Positions 7,789 to 15,815 of a DNA stretch of 29,301 bases are shown piece after piece (position 1 is the first letter of the stretch; each line of letters starts with the position of its first letter). The position numbers and the translations under genes were made by a program. This stretch comes from Paulinella micropora (lineage: Eukaryota; Cercozoa; Imbricatea; Euglyphida; Paulinellidae), in contig WBZZ01000347.1 of the NCBI GenBank assembly GCA_019918135.1, forward strand, positions 1 to 29,301. The letters run 5' to 3'. The notes under the pieces were generated by a model. It saw only the letters and a program-made list of their open reading frames with translations. It was not told where the DNA came from and searched no databases.

Positions 7789-10254
7789 CTAAGAGTCAGG
7801 CCGGGCTGGGCGCACAAGTCCTCCGTCCGGTCTGGGCCACGCCCACCCGTACCCGCACACTTTGTCGGTCACGGCGACCTCGTGGCGCCCCGCGGCGGGC
7901 GTGGTGCCCGCGCCCGGCGGCCCCGCGCGGCCGGCCGTGCTCGGGGTGTGCGCACGGCCGGGGGGGGACCCGATCCAGCCGGGCGTAGTACACCCAGCAG
8001 TCGTGCGCCACCGGCAGCTTCAGTGTGCCCGGTGGCAGGGCAGCTTCTTGGACGTCCAGCGTGCGCCACACCGCCCAATAAAAAGAACTCGGGCTGGTCT
8101 CGGGGGAGGCGTCCTGCGGCACTAACAGCCGGTACTGCTGCCGGCACACCTCGGCCGGGACCGGGCGGGGCACCAGCAGTGGCGGCAGGGCGCGCCGGAG
8201 GTACTGCCCCGTCTGGTCCTGGTGCAGGTCCCGCCAGGACCCCAGGCACTCGAGATCCACGATTGACTGGTCCCCGGAGTCCCGGCCCCAGTCTTCGAGC
8301 AGCCTGGCCACGGGCGTGCTGGCGCACATGCTGGCCCGGCCGGCCTGGTCGACCAGGCTCGCGCGCACCAAGAACTCTCCCCCCCCCCCCCCCCGCCCCC
8401 GCCCGGTTCGCCCGGCGCGCCGCTCAGCGCCGCGGGGCCCGGCGCGTAGAGCGTCGTGGTGCTGACATAGCCCAGGGCACACCCGCCCGTGCGGCTAGAG
8501 CCGAGCGTACTGTCTTCGCGTGTGTGGGCCAGCGCACGGAGCTCGCTCGACAACCTGGACTTGAGGTCGGGGCGGGGCCGGCGCCAGCGCTCGACGAGTG
8601 CCGTCTGCGGGTAATCCTGGCGCCGGCAGTACAAGTGCTGGCTGCCGAGGGCCAGGCTCGTCCCGTCCAGCAGCAGTATGGGCAGGGGCGCGCTGGCGCA
8701 CGGCAGCCCCTGCCGCTGCCGGACGCTAGCTTGCCGCGCCCGTTGCTGGACGATGGCCTCGCGCGCAGCGTTGGGGCTGAGGGTCGCGGGGCTAGCGCCT
8801 GGGCTCCGGCCCCGCGCCCGCGCCCGGGCCGCCGCCCGCCGGGGGTCCAGCCAGCCACGGGGCACCAGCAAGCAATAGACGTGCGACTGCTGGCCAGGGG
8901 GCAGATCCTCTGCCCCCCCCGGGGAGTCTCCCGGGCGAGCCTCCTCCCGCATCGCTGGGGCAGCCCGCGCCCGCCCGAAGCTCACGAGACCGACCGCCAG
9001 CACGGCCTCGTAGTAGTGCAGGGCGCACACGCGGACGGCCGCGAGGGTAAAGGGCAGGGCGTGGATCTCGTCGACCGTCAGCGAGGCCAGCCAGAAGTAG
9101 AAGAGGTAAAACTGGCACGTCAGGTTCAGGCCGTCGCAGTCATCGCAGCGCCGGGCCAGGTCCCGGCCCCCCGGCACGTCGAGCGTCGAGCGGACTTGGT
9201 CGCGCAGCTTGCAGCGGTGCCCCCGGCCCGGCGTGGACGGGCACACGTCTAGCCGGTCCTCGAGGTACCACTGCGTCCGGCTCAGCCAACCGACTACTTC
9301 GCACACGACCTCGGCCACCAGCGCCAGCCAGGCCACCACGGGCCGGCCTTTGCTCAGCTGCCGGAGCAGCCCGGCGGGGCTGCCGGCCGAAGCCCCCGCC
9401 GCGCGCAGGAGGCGCTCGTCGTCCAGGCCCAGGCGGTGCAGAGCCCAGCGGCACTGCCAGCCCCAGTGCGCCGCCCAGGCTCCCCGGGGGTCCCGGCGGC
9501 TAGCCAGCCCGTCCAAGAAGGCTCGCCAGGGCCCCTCGTTCGCCTGGTCTGCCGGGTAGTCGCGGTGGTCGTACGCCGTGCCGAGCTCGCACGGGACTAG
9601 CTCGGCCGCCACTGCGTCGCGCACCCGGCACAGCTCCAGGTACACGGAGAGTCCCCCGGGCGTGTTCTCCGACAGCGGGCCGTCAAACCACGCCAGGTTG
9701 TTGGGTCTTTCGTAGGCGTGGCTGTAGCGCACCGCTGGGTTGCGCGTCGCGAGGCTCGCTTGCGCGCTAAACCCGAACAGCGCCTTCCTCAGCGGCGACA
9801 GGTTCCGGTAGCCGCCCTCCGCGCACGAAGGAAAAAAAGCGCCCTCGGGCTCTAACCGGAAGGCCTCCCGGTCACAGTAAGCTGCCCAGCCCTGGGTCTG
9901 AGGTGGGAACCAGGCACACGTGTCCAGGCACGTCAGGCCCAGCTGCCGGGGCGCGCCGGGCTTCGGGTGCGCGACGCTCCGGATGTCCACGGCCCCGAAC
10001 ACACTCACCCAAACGGGCAGATCGTTGACCACGTGGGCGGCGGCCGGTACACTCCAGCTCAACGTGTAACTCCCGTCAGCCCCTGCCAGCCCGTCGTCGT
10101 CGGGCCACAACTGCACCCGGCGGAAGGACTCGGCCGGGGGCAGACGCCAGCCCCGCGGGGCCTGCAGCAGACAGAACAGCTCGTCGTAGCACCCGGCCGG
10201 GTGCCGCAGGGTCAGGCGGCACGAGAGCAGCCGCGGGTCGGCGGCCGCCGCCAT
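7789..10254 (-). CDS. Large protein with possible papain/transglutaminase-like triad
   Basis: About 820 residues starting at ATG 10254 (MAAAADPRLL); the frame is open upstream, but that part is Gly/Arg-rich and overlaps another small gene. The first 615 residues are in one frame. It breaks in the C16 run at 8379-8394, continues in a second frame (GEFLVRASLVDQ...), then seems to shift again at the G run 7961-7967 and ends at TAG 7789-7791. Three motifs fit a cysteine peptidase of the papain/transglutaminase-like type: Cys373 in DDCDG, followed by a hydrophobic helix; His458 in SHVYCLLVPR; and Asp530 in LLLDGT. The order Cys-His-Asp, the DCDG context and the following DGT are suggestive but no full family match is claimed. 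Extra Cys pairs near 338-380 could instead bind zinc. It could also be a structural protein such as a portal; I cannot exclude that. Confidence 0.6.
8379..8394. repeat. C16 homopolymer inside a coding region
   Basis: A run of 16 C (G on the coding strand) encoding poly-Gly. The frame of the minus-strand gene changes exactly here, so a length error or real length variation in this run decides whether the gene is intact. Confidence 0.85.
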
Positions 10255-10433
10255 GCTGGACTGCCTCCTCCGGGCTCGCTCCTCTCTCGCCCCCTTTAGC
10301 ACCCGGGCCGGGCGCGCGGGAGGCCCCCCTCCTCCCCCCCCCCCCGGGGAGCTCACGCGCTCCCCTCCCCCACCGAACGCTTCTCCCCCCCTCGCTCTCT
10401 CTCCTCCCTCCACGGCCCCCTCCCCCTTGCCCA

Positions 10434-10565
10434 CTACGGTAAGGCTACCGTCAGCTCGTGCTGCAGTTGGTTCACGAGCGGGAACAGGAAGCCGAAGCCC
10501 CAGATGACGGCCACGCACACAAAAGACACACGGCAGAGCCAAGGGGGGCCCTCGGGGTCGCACAT
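10434..10565 (-). CDS. 43-residue single-pass membrane microprotein
   Basis: A complete small frame, ATG 10565 to TAG 10434. It begins MCDPEGPPWLCR, has one hydrophobic segment of about 20 residues (roughly 13-31, Val/Phe/Ile/Trp-rich), then a polar C-terminus. This is the layout of small viral membrane proteins, with the N-terminus short and the C-terminus about 12 residues. It stands between G/C-rich low-complexity DNA on both sides and starts about 165 bases from the conserved upstream repeat at 10731-10848, the same spacing and orientation as the repeat before the minus gene at 13160. That shared arrangement is the main reason to believe it. No family can be named. Confidence 0.5.
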   Translation of the reverse strand: MCDPEGPPWLCRVSFVCVAVIWGFGFLFPLVNQLQHELTVALP

Positions 10566-10632
10566 GCCTTTTTTTGGTGCGCAGGACAGCGGCCAGCACA
10601 GGGAAGGGGAAGGGCGCAGGGTGGGGGGGGCG

Positions 10633-10650
10633 CCCCCCCCCCCCCCCCCC
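10633..10650. repeat. C18 homopolymer
   Basis: A run of 18 C between the small membrane gene (start 10565) and the duplicated upstream region, matching the position of the C33 run next to the second copy. Confidence 0.85.
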
Positions 10651-10730
10651 GGCAGCCACGAGGCGGCGGGCCGGGGAGGGGCAGTAGCACCCAGGGCAGG
10701 CTAGCCCTCCCCCTTCCGTCTCTCCGCCTC

Positions 10731-10848
10731 CCCGGCCCCGCCCACACCCTAGCGTCCCTACTCCGTCGTCCGGCGGCCGGGGGGTGCTGCGCTCGGAACG
10801 CCCGCTGCTAGCGGAGTGGCTACTTTTTTCCTCCACCCGCGTCGCGGG
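10731..10848. repeat. Duplicated upstream region, copy 1
   Basis: About 118 bases that recur at 13310-13455 in the same orientation. Shared blocks are GGCCCCGCCCACACCCTAGC, then CCTACTCCGTCG, then CGGCGGCCGG, GGTGCTGCGCTCGGA and a TTCCTCCAC...CGCGTCGCG end. Copy 2 has an extra C-rich block of about 25-30 bases in the middle. A GGCCCCGCCC block resembles a GC box. It lies about 165 bases upstream of the minus-strand ATG at 10565. Confidence 0.75.
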
Positions 10849-11077
10849 GAAAAGCGAGGTAGGCGCGATTTCTTCTTCTCTGCGCCCACCCCCCCCCCTC
10901 TACCTCGGCCCCTGGTTGGAGGGAGGGGGGAGAGAAACCGGCGTCTTAGCCAATTTAGGCCTAGCTTTGCTGTGTTAGCGAATTAAATCTCTTTTCCTCG
11001 CTGCAGCGCGGTGTTGCTCGATTTACTCCTACTCTCGGGGCTTCGAACTAGTTAGGCTAGAACACGCCTTCCCCGTT
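10849..11077. other. Gap, no gene seen
   Basis: This follows the stop of the minus-strand Ulp1-like gene. It holds a C run near 10890-10898 and an AT-rich stretch near 10980-10992 that may belong to the 3' end of that gene, without a canonical AATAAA. Confidence 0.4.
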
Positions 11078-12862
11078 CTACCTGGCCGACCCCCGTGGCG
11101 TGACGCCCGGCTTCTGTAACCTGTCTGTATAGAGCTGGAACAATCCCCCCCCGGGACGGCAGTGCTCCGCCTCCAGTGCCCGGAAGAGCCCTGCGTGGGC
11201 AGGCCTAGCCACAGTGCTCCCGGCCGGCTTAAAGTCTGCCCAGGCCCGAGGGCACATGATCAGGGCCTGCCACAGGAAAGCCACCAGCAGCAGCCAGGGA
11301 TGAGGGATGCGTCTGGCAAACCACAGATCTTGGCGGCGGCCGCTGTAACTGACCATGAGCGCTCTGGCCAGCGAGATCAGTGCGCAGGTAGTCTCCAGCA
11401 TCTGATCTTTAGTGGGGTAAGACGGCACGCCTTGCTGTGCGCTGTGCAACCTAACAGTCCGGCCGCCGCTCGCGCTCTGGAAGGCGTTGCTCACCGCTAG
11501 GCAAAAGGGATTACTCATATCCGGCGGCACCGGGTAAGATTCACCGTTGGGATCGTACACGTACAAGTCCAGGCAGTCTTTGGATTCCTCCATGAATAAG
11601 ACCAGGGTGTGTCCGAGGATATCCGGCGACGTGCAGTCGTCCGGCGCTCCGTGGTGCAGTATAAAGGTGTTATAACGCTCGAGCTCCCGTTGGTCGACGC
11701 CAATAGTGAGACGCTTGCGTGGTAACCACTTGAGCTCCCGGGGGCACAGCCGCCTGAACGGCTTTACTCCATCGGCCAGCAGCGTGAAGGTGGGCAAGGG
11801 GGTTAGTAAGAGGTTCCCGTAGGCGCCGTGCCAACCACTGTCATAGTCCGTCAGAGTTTGCACGCCAAACCAGAGGGAGCCTTCGCGGTAACCCGGGTTG
11901 CGGCGCCAGTCCCAGTTGCTACCGGCCTCGTGCACGCTGCGCAGCCACCAGCCCAGCACCCAGACGTCCTCGCCGTGGTACTGGATCTTGGTGTCCCAGC
12001 CCAGCACCACGGGCCAGCGCGGCGGGGGTAGGGGCAGCTTGGCGTCTAGCACAGGCGGGCCAGCCAACACCTCGCGCCCGTAGAACTCGACCCCCGTGCG
12101 CGCCGCCGCGTAGCCCCAGGCCCGAGCGAAGCGCGTGTTGAGCGGGTCGTAGTGGGTGACCGTGCGCGACCAGCCAGGGCGCGGTGCGTCGTCGCGCGGG
12201 CGCGGTGCCCCCCGGACACGTCGGCGGTAAACCCGGACCAGCATTTCATAGAGGCGCGGGTGCTTCTGCAGCCCCGCGGCGGGCACATACAAGCCTGGCC
12301 CTCGATAAACCACTCCGGTCAGGCAGAGGCTGGTGTCGCGCACCCAACTTCGCACCACCATCTCCGTGTCCCAGTCCTGGCTGGGCTCCAGGGCCTGGTA
12401 TAGCGCTTGCTGGAAGGCAGCGAGCAGGGTGTATAAGGGCACGGGCTCGGCGCGCGCACTGGCCCGCACCCCATGCCAGGCCAGCAAGCCCTTCGCCCTC
12501 GGGTCGGGGGAGCGGCGGCATACTTCCAGCAAGGCCGGCTCGGCAGGCGCCGGCCACGCCAGCATGCACAGCGGATCGCTCTCCCATAGCTGGGGGAAGA
12601 CGTCAGGCCCAGCGACTAAGGTACTGGCGCAGAGCCGCCGTCGGGTGTCGAGGTCGACGCGAAGCCACGGCGAGCGCCCCGCGCAGTACCTGAGTGCCTC
12701 CCGTAGATACCCCTGCTCTGCGACAGTGGGCGACCAGGGGTATTTCTCCAGGAAAGACACCAAGCTCCCGGCTTCACGGGCTGGAACTTCTGGCGGGGCT
12801 TGACATTCTGGATCCTGGAGCCTCTGGAGGTACGTTAGCAGGGCACGTATGGCCTGTGTCAT
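11078..12862 (-). CDS. Ulp1-like (C48-type) cysteine peptidase domain protein
   Basis: An intact 594-residue protein from ATG 12862; the open frame extends upstream to a TTG but without ATG. The C-terminal third shows the arrangement of Ulp1/adenain-type peptidases: His418 in ILGHTLVLFM, Asp437 in YVYDPNGES, Gln487 in TKDQMLE and Cys493 in TTCALISLARAL. The six-residue step from Gln to Cys and the 19-residue step from His to Asp fit the family. The usual Gly after Cys is Ala here. Such enzymes remove SUMO/ubiquitin-like modifiers or mature capsid proteins in adenoviruses and large DNA viruses. The N-terminal 390 residues are unrecognised and rich in Trp and Tyr. The call is by motif and spacing only. 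Confidence 0.5.
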   Translation of the reverse strand: MTQAIRALLTYLQRLQDPECQAPPEVPAREAGSLVSFLEKYPWSPTVAEQGYLREALRYCAGRSPWLRVDLDTRRRLCASTLVAGPDVFPQLWESDPLCMLAWPAPAEPALLEVCRRSPDPRAKGLLAWHGVRASARAEPVPLYTLLAAFQQALYQALEPSQDWDTEMVVRSWVRDTSLCLTGVVYRGPGLYVPAAGLQKHPRLYEMLVRVYRRRVRGAPRPRDDAPRPGWSRTVTHYDPLNTRFARAWGYAAARTGVEFYGREVLAGPPVLDAKLPLPPPRWPVVLGWDTKIQYHGEDVWVLGWWLRSVHEAGSNWDWRRNPGYREGSLWFGVQTLTDYDSGWHGAYGNLLLTPLPTFTLLADGVKPFRRLCPRELKWLPRKRLTIGVDQRELERYNTFILHHGAPDDCTSPDILGHTLVLFMEESKDCLDLYVYDPNGESYPVPPDMSNPFCLAVSNAFQSASGGRTVRLHSAQQGVPSYPTKDQMLETTCALISLARALMVSYSGRRQDLWFARRIPHPWLLLVAFLWQALIMCPRAWADFKPAGSTVARPAHAGLFRALEAEHCRPGGGLFQLYTDRLQKPGVTPRGSAR

Positions 12863-13160
12863 GGTCCTGGTCCCCCGCGGCCGCCCGGCTGCTGTCCGCA
12901 ACGAGAGGTTGGGAGCAGGCGCTGTCCTGTACCCATTGCGGGATGCACCAGGACCACACCTCGCCCAACTCCGCTTTTGCTACTAACCGCCAGCGCCACT
13001 CGGGCCAATGCAGCGTGCTGCGCAGCTTTTTAGGCGCTTCCGAATGTACAAACTCGCGACACGCGCGCAGGTACTGCAAGTCGCTGAGGTACGTCTGGAA
13101 TTCTTTTTCCTGTGCTTGGCATTGTATTGGATCGCCCTGGCAGAGTGCGCAATGTGACAT
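12774..13160 (-). CDS. Small CxxC protein overlapping the next gene
   Basis: ATG 13160 opens MSHCALC, with further Cys (CQ, CREF, CIPQW), suggesting a zinc-binding N-terminus. About 90 residues look like genuine protein (for example HWPEWRWRLVAKAELGEVW); after about residue 95 the composition turns to shadow, where it overlaps the start of the Ulp1-like gene in another frame. Either it is a separate gene overlapping by 89 bases, or a frame break at the C run 12872-12876 splits one longer protein whose N-terminus is this piece. Its start lies 150 bases from copy 2 of the duplicated upstream region. Confidence 0.5.
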   Translation of the reverse strand: MSHCALCQGDPIQCQAQEKEFQTYLSDLQYLRACREFVHSEAPKKLRSTLHWPEWRWRLVAKAELGEVWSWCIPQWVQDSACSQPLVADSSRAAAGDQDHDTGHTCPANVPPEAPGSRMSSPARSSSP

Positions 13161-13278
13161 CGGCGGAGGGAGGAGAGTAGAAATTTCCCCAGCTTTACAG
13201 AAGACAGGCCCAGTTCAGGTTCCTAAGGCTCAACAAAGCAAACTTAGCTCCTCCCTTCCCTTCCCAAGACGTCTCCCG

Positions 13279-13311
<33 letters not shown>
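13279..13311. repeat. C33 homopolymer
   Basis: A run of 33 C between a minus-strand gene (start 13160) and the plus-strand gene at 13471. It directly precedes copy 2 of the duplicated upstream region. It is the longest homopolymer in the window. Confidence 0.95.
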
Positions 13312-13313
<2 letters not shown>

Positions 13314-13455
13314 CCCCGCCCACACCCTAGCGCCCCTACTCCGTCGCCCTCCCCCCTCCCCTGCCCCCGGCGCCCGGCGGCCGGAGGGTGCTGCGCTCGG
13401 AGCGCCCGCTGCCAGCGGATGCACTACCTTTTCCCTCCTCCACGCGCGTCGCGCC
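13310..13455. repeat. Duplicated upstream region, copy 2
   Basis: It repeats 10731-10848 with an added C-rich block of about 25-30 bases (near 13347-13375). It lies between divergent genes, 150 bases from the minus-strand ATG at 13160 and about 15 bases from the plus-strand ATG at 13471, so it may be a shared promoter. Confidence 0.75.
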
Positions 13456-13470
13456 CCAGCGCCGCGGGGC

Positions 13471-14259
13471 ATGGACGGGCTACTCTACTTGTCCGCCGCG
13501 GTGGCGGCGCAAGGCGTGTTTGCCCTGGGCCTCGCCTGCATGCTGGGCTTGTTGCTCCGGCCCGTGGCCGGCCGGCGTGGCCCCCGGCCGGCGGCGTACC
13601 TCGTGCCCCGCAACTGCGCCTGGGGCGCCGCCCACCTGCTGTACCTGCTGGGCGGCGGCGGGGCCCACGAGGTTCCTCCCGCCCTGGCCTGGCCCCTCTG
13701 ACCGAAGGCCTGGTGTCCCTGCCGCTGGGCCTGATCCCAACGCGGGCCGGCGGCTGGTGCCCCGGCGGCTCGGCCGGTGGCCCTGCCGGCACGGCCTGCT
13801 GCTCGCGGCCGCCGTCTACTCCGGCCGGCCTGGCCCGCCGAGGCCGCGGTGGCCGCCTACCAGCTGTACAACGGCTGGGTCCTGTCCCGCGCGGGCAGGG
13901 GCTGCGCCGGCGCCTGTGCCAGGCCGCGTGTGTGTCCCTGCCCGGCAGCCCGCGCACTGCCCGGGCGCGGCGCGTACGTGGCCGCGCAGCTGCGGCTCAT
14001 GGGCCGGGCGTACCGGGCCAGCCTGGGCCTGTACCTGGGTTATCTAGCTACCTGGCTGGCGCTGCTGCCCGCGCTGTGGCCCGGGCGCCGGGCGCGGGCG
14101 CGGAGGGCCGTAGCCGTCACGGAGCTGGCGGTCCTGCTGGCCCTGCTCGAACTGCTGCTCAGCGTCGGGCAGCTGTGGCACTACCACTCGGCCCGGGCCG
14201 CGGCCAGGCGCGCCCGGGCCTGCTCGCGGGCCGCGGTGCTGGCGGCGGACACTAACTGA
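13471..14259 (+). pseudogene. Multi-pass membrane protein, frame-broken
   Basis: ATG 13471 starts MDGLLYLSAAVAAQGVFALG with a clear first membrane helix, then a second hydrophobic stretch (WGAAHLLYLLGG), and stops at 13701. Coding character then moves through the other two frames (for example EGLVSLPLGLIP near 13700-13735, then HGLLLAAAVYSG near 13790-13820) and returns to a third stretch from about 13830 to TGA 14259. That part has two more helices (SLGLYLGYLATWLALLPALW and ELAVLLALLELLLSVGQLW). I estimate six or seven helices. At least two or three frame breaks are needed, not in long homopolymers. It stands tail to tail with the heliorhodopsin; no Schiff-base lysine is seen, and I make no family call. 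Confidence 0.5.
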
Positions 14260-14302
14260 CGGGGGGCGGCCGGCGGGGCGGCCGGGCGTGGTAGCTAGGT
14301 TG

Positions 14303-14308
14303 TTTATT
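14303..14308 (-). promoter_or_regulatory. Polyadenylation signal (AATAAA, minus strand)
   Basis: AATAAA on the minus strand lies 37 bases after the heliorhodopsin stop (14345), the expected distance for a eukaryotic polyadenylation signal. Confidence 0.6.
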
Positions 14309-14344
14309 GAGAGGTACACGAACCAAAGAAAGGGGAGGAAGACG

Positions 14345-15543
14345 CTAGTCGGCCTCGCAGCCGGGATGCGGGAGCCACCCGGCGGAGGTCTGCCCGCGCA
14401 GGGATTGGAGCGCCAGCAGGGTCAGGGCCGTCTTGCTGAGCAGGCTCAGCGCACAGTAGCCCAGCTCCGCGATCAGGTGTCCGGTGACGAGCTGCGCGCA
14501 GCGCTGCCGGTACAAGTAGCAGCCGCAAAACATCTCCCAGCCACCAAAGGAAACAAAAAACACGGTCTGGAGGATCACGGCCAGCCGGATCCTCTTTTTT
14601 ATCTCGTGCGGCAGCGACCGTTGCACGCCCTGGGCCGCCGCCCACACCGGGAGCAGCGCTAGCACGCACAGGAGCCAGGAGCAGGCCCAACAGAACAGCG
14701 TGAGGTGCGTCAGGTGCACCGGCAATGACCCTGGCACCTCGAAGTGCTGGTGTTGAACGCCCGTGGTCGAGCCCGCGAACGCTGCTGCCCGGCGAGGCCG
14801 CCACCTCAGGTCCCAATAAGGGAGGGCCCGCCCCGCCGACCCGCTGGGCTCGGCCCACGACTGGTCTGTTTCGTCGCCGGCGGGAGTGTCGGCCGACCCG
14901 CCCGGCCAGGCCAACAACTGGTCTCGTTCCCCGCCGCCGCCGGGGGGGTGCCGGCCGACGACGCTGGCTCCTCCCCCGCCGTCCTCGCTTGTACCCGGCT
15001 GGTGCTGACGGCGGCCCGGTCCCACGCCAGGCGGGGGACCAAGCCCCCCAGCAAGACCATGAGGTGGCAGCAGGCGCAAGCAGTGACTAGCTGGGGCCAC
15101 GAACGCTCGTCCGCCAGTAGCAGCAGCTGCAGCACCATCAGCGGGGCGGTGACTGCGTACTCCAGCCAACGGCAGATCTCGGAACCCAGGCAGAGCCTAG
15201 CGGGCAGGGCGCTGGTGGTCCACCCCGGCCGCCGGCACAGGACTACCACCGTCTGCACGAGGTGGCCCAGTGCCGTCAGGAGGTGGAACCAAATGGAGAG
15301 CTGCCAGAGAGAGAGCGCCGCCGAGAGGGGTCTTGGCTGCAACCGGGGCTGAGCTGCCCCGGCGGCCAGGGACACCGAGGCCACGGACTGCTGCGCGGGG
15401 GGCAGGGCCTTGGCGTAGTCCCAGGGGCCCGCCCAGATCACACAGGCCAGCACGAGGTGGACGGCCAGCGCCAGCGCGTTCGCGCCTGCCAGGACCGAGA
15501 CTGCGCATTTTAGGCTGACGAAGCGGCGGCCGAAACCCCCCAT
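14345..15543 (-). CDS. Heliorhodopsin, with one frame break
   Basis: A seven-helix retinal protein. ATG 15543 begins MGGFGRRFVSLK. Helices 1-4 are at about residues 13-35, 80-103, 125-145 and 150-170 of the first frame. Helix 3 has the heliorhodopsin signature RWLEYAVTAPLM with Glu128 as the expected Schiff-base counterion. After a polar loop the frame changes, most likely at the G7 run 14941-14947, and the second frame gives helices 5-7. Helix 7 reads ALSLLSKTALTLLAL, with the retinal-binding Lys encoded at 14434-14432. Both key residues sit in family-typical contexts; bacteriorhodopsin-type Asp motifs are absent. With about 400 codons it is longer than the usual 250 because of the loop around the break. 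Heliorhodopsins are known in mirusviruses and in coccolithoviruses, where some conduct ions. An AATAAA follows the stop. Confidence 0.85.
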
Positions 15544-15601
15544 CTTTGAAGCTTGGGCAAGAGCTAGCGCTAGCAGCGCGGACTCCTCGCGCGCACCCCC
15601 T

Positions 15602-15668
15602 CCCCCCCCCCCCCCCTCGCTCCTTCGCTCGCTCTTTCTCTCGCTCTCTCTCGCTTTCTCTCGCTCTC

Positions 15669-15699
<31 letters not shown>

Positions 15700-15732
15700 C
15701 TCTCTTTCTTTCTCTCTCTTTCTCTCTCTCTG
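15602..15732. repeat. C15 run followed by a CT-rich microsatellite
   Basis: A C15 run at 15602-15616 is followed by about 110 bases of CT/CTTT repeats. They lie upstream of the heliorhodopsin and downstream of the HExxH protein. The Arg/Glu/Ser/Lys-rich or Ser/Leu-rich frames here are translations of the repeat and not genes. Confidence 0.85.
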
Positions 15733-15815
15733 GCGTGCGCGCACTCCGCGGGCCCCGGCGGCTTCCCCCCCCCTCCCCGCCGCGGGAGGACGAGACGCAG
15801 GGGAGGGGGCGTGCC

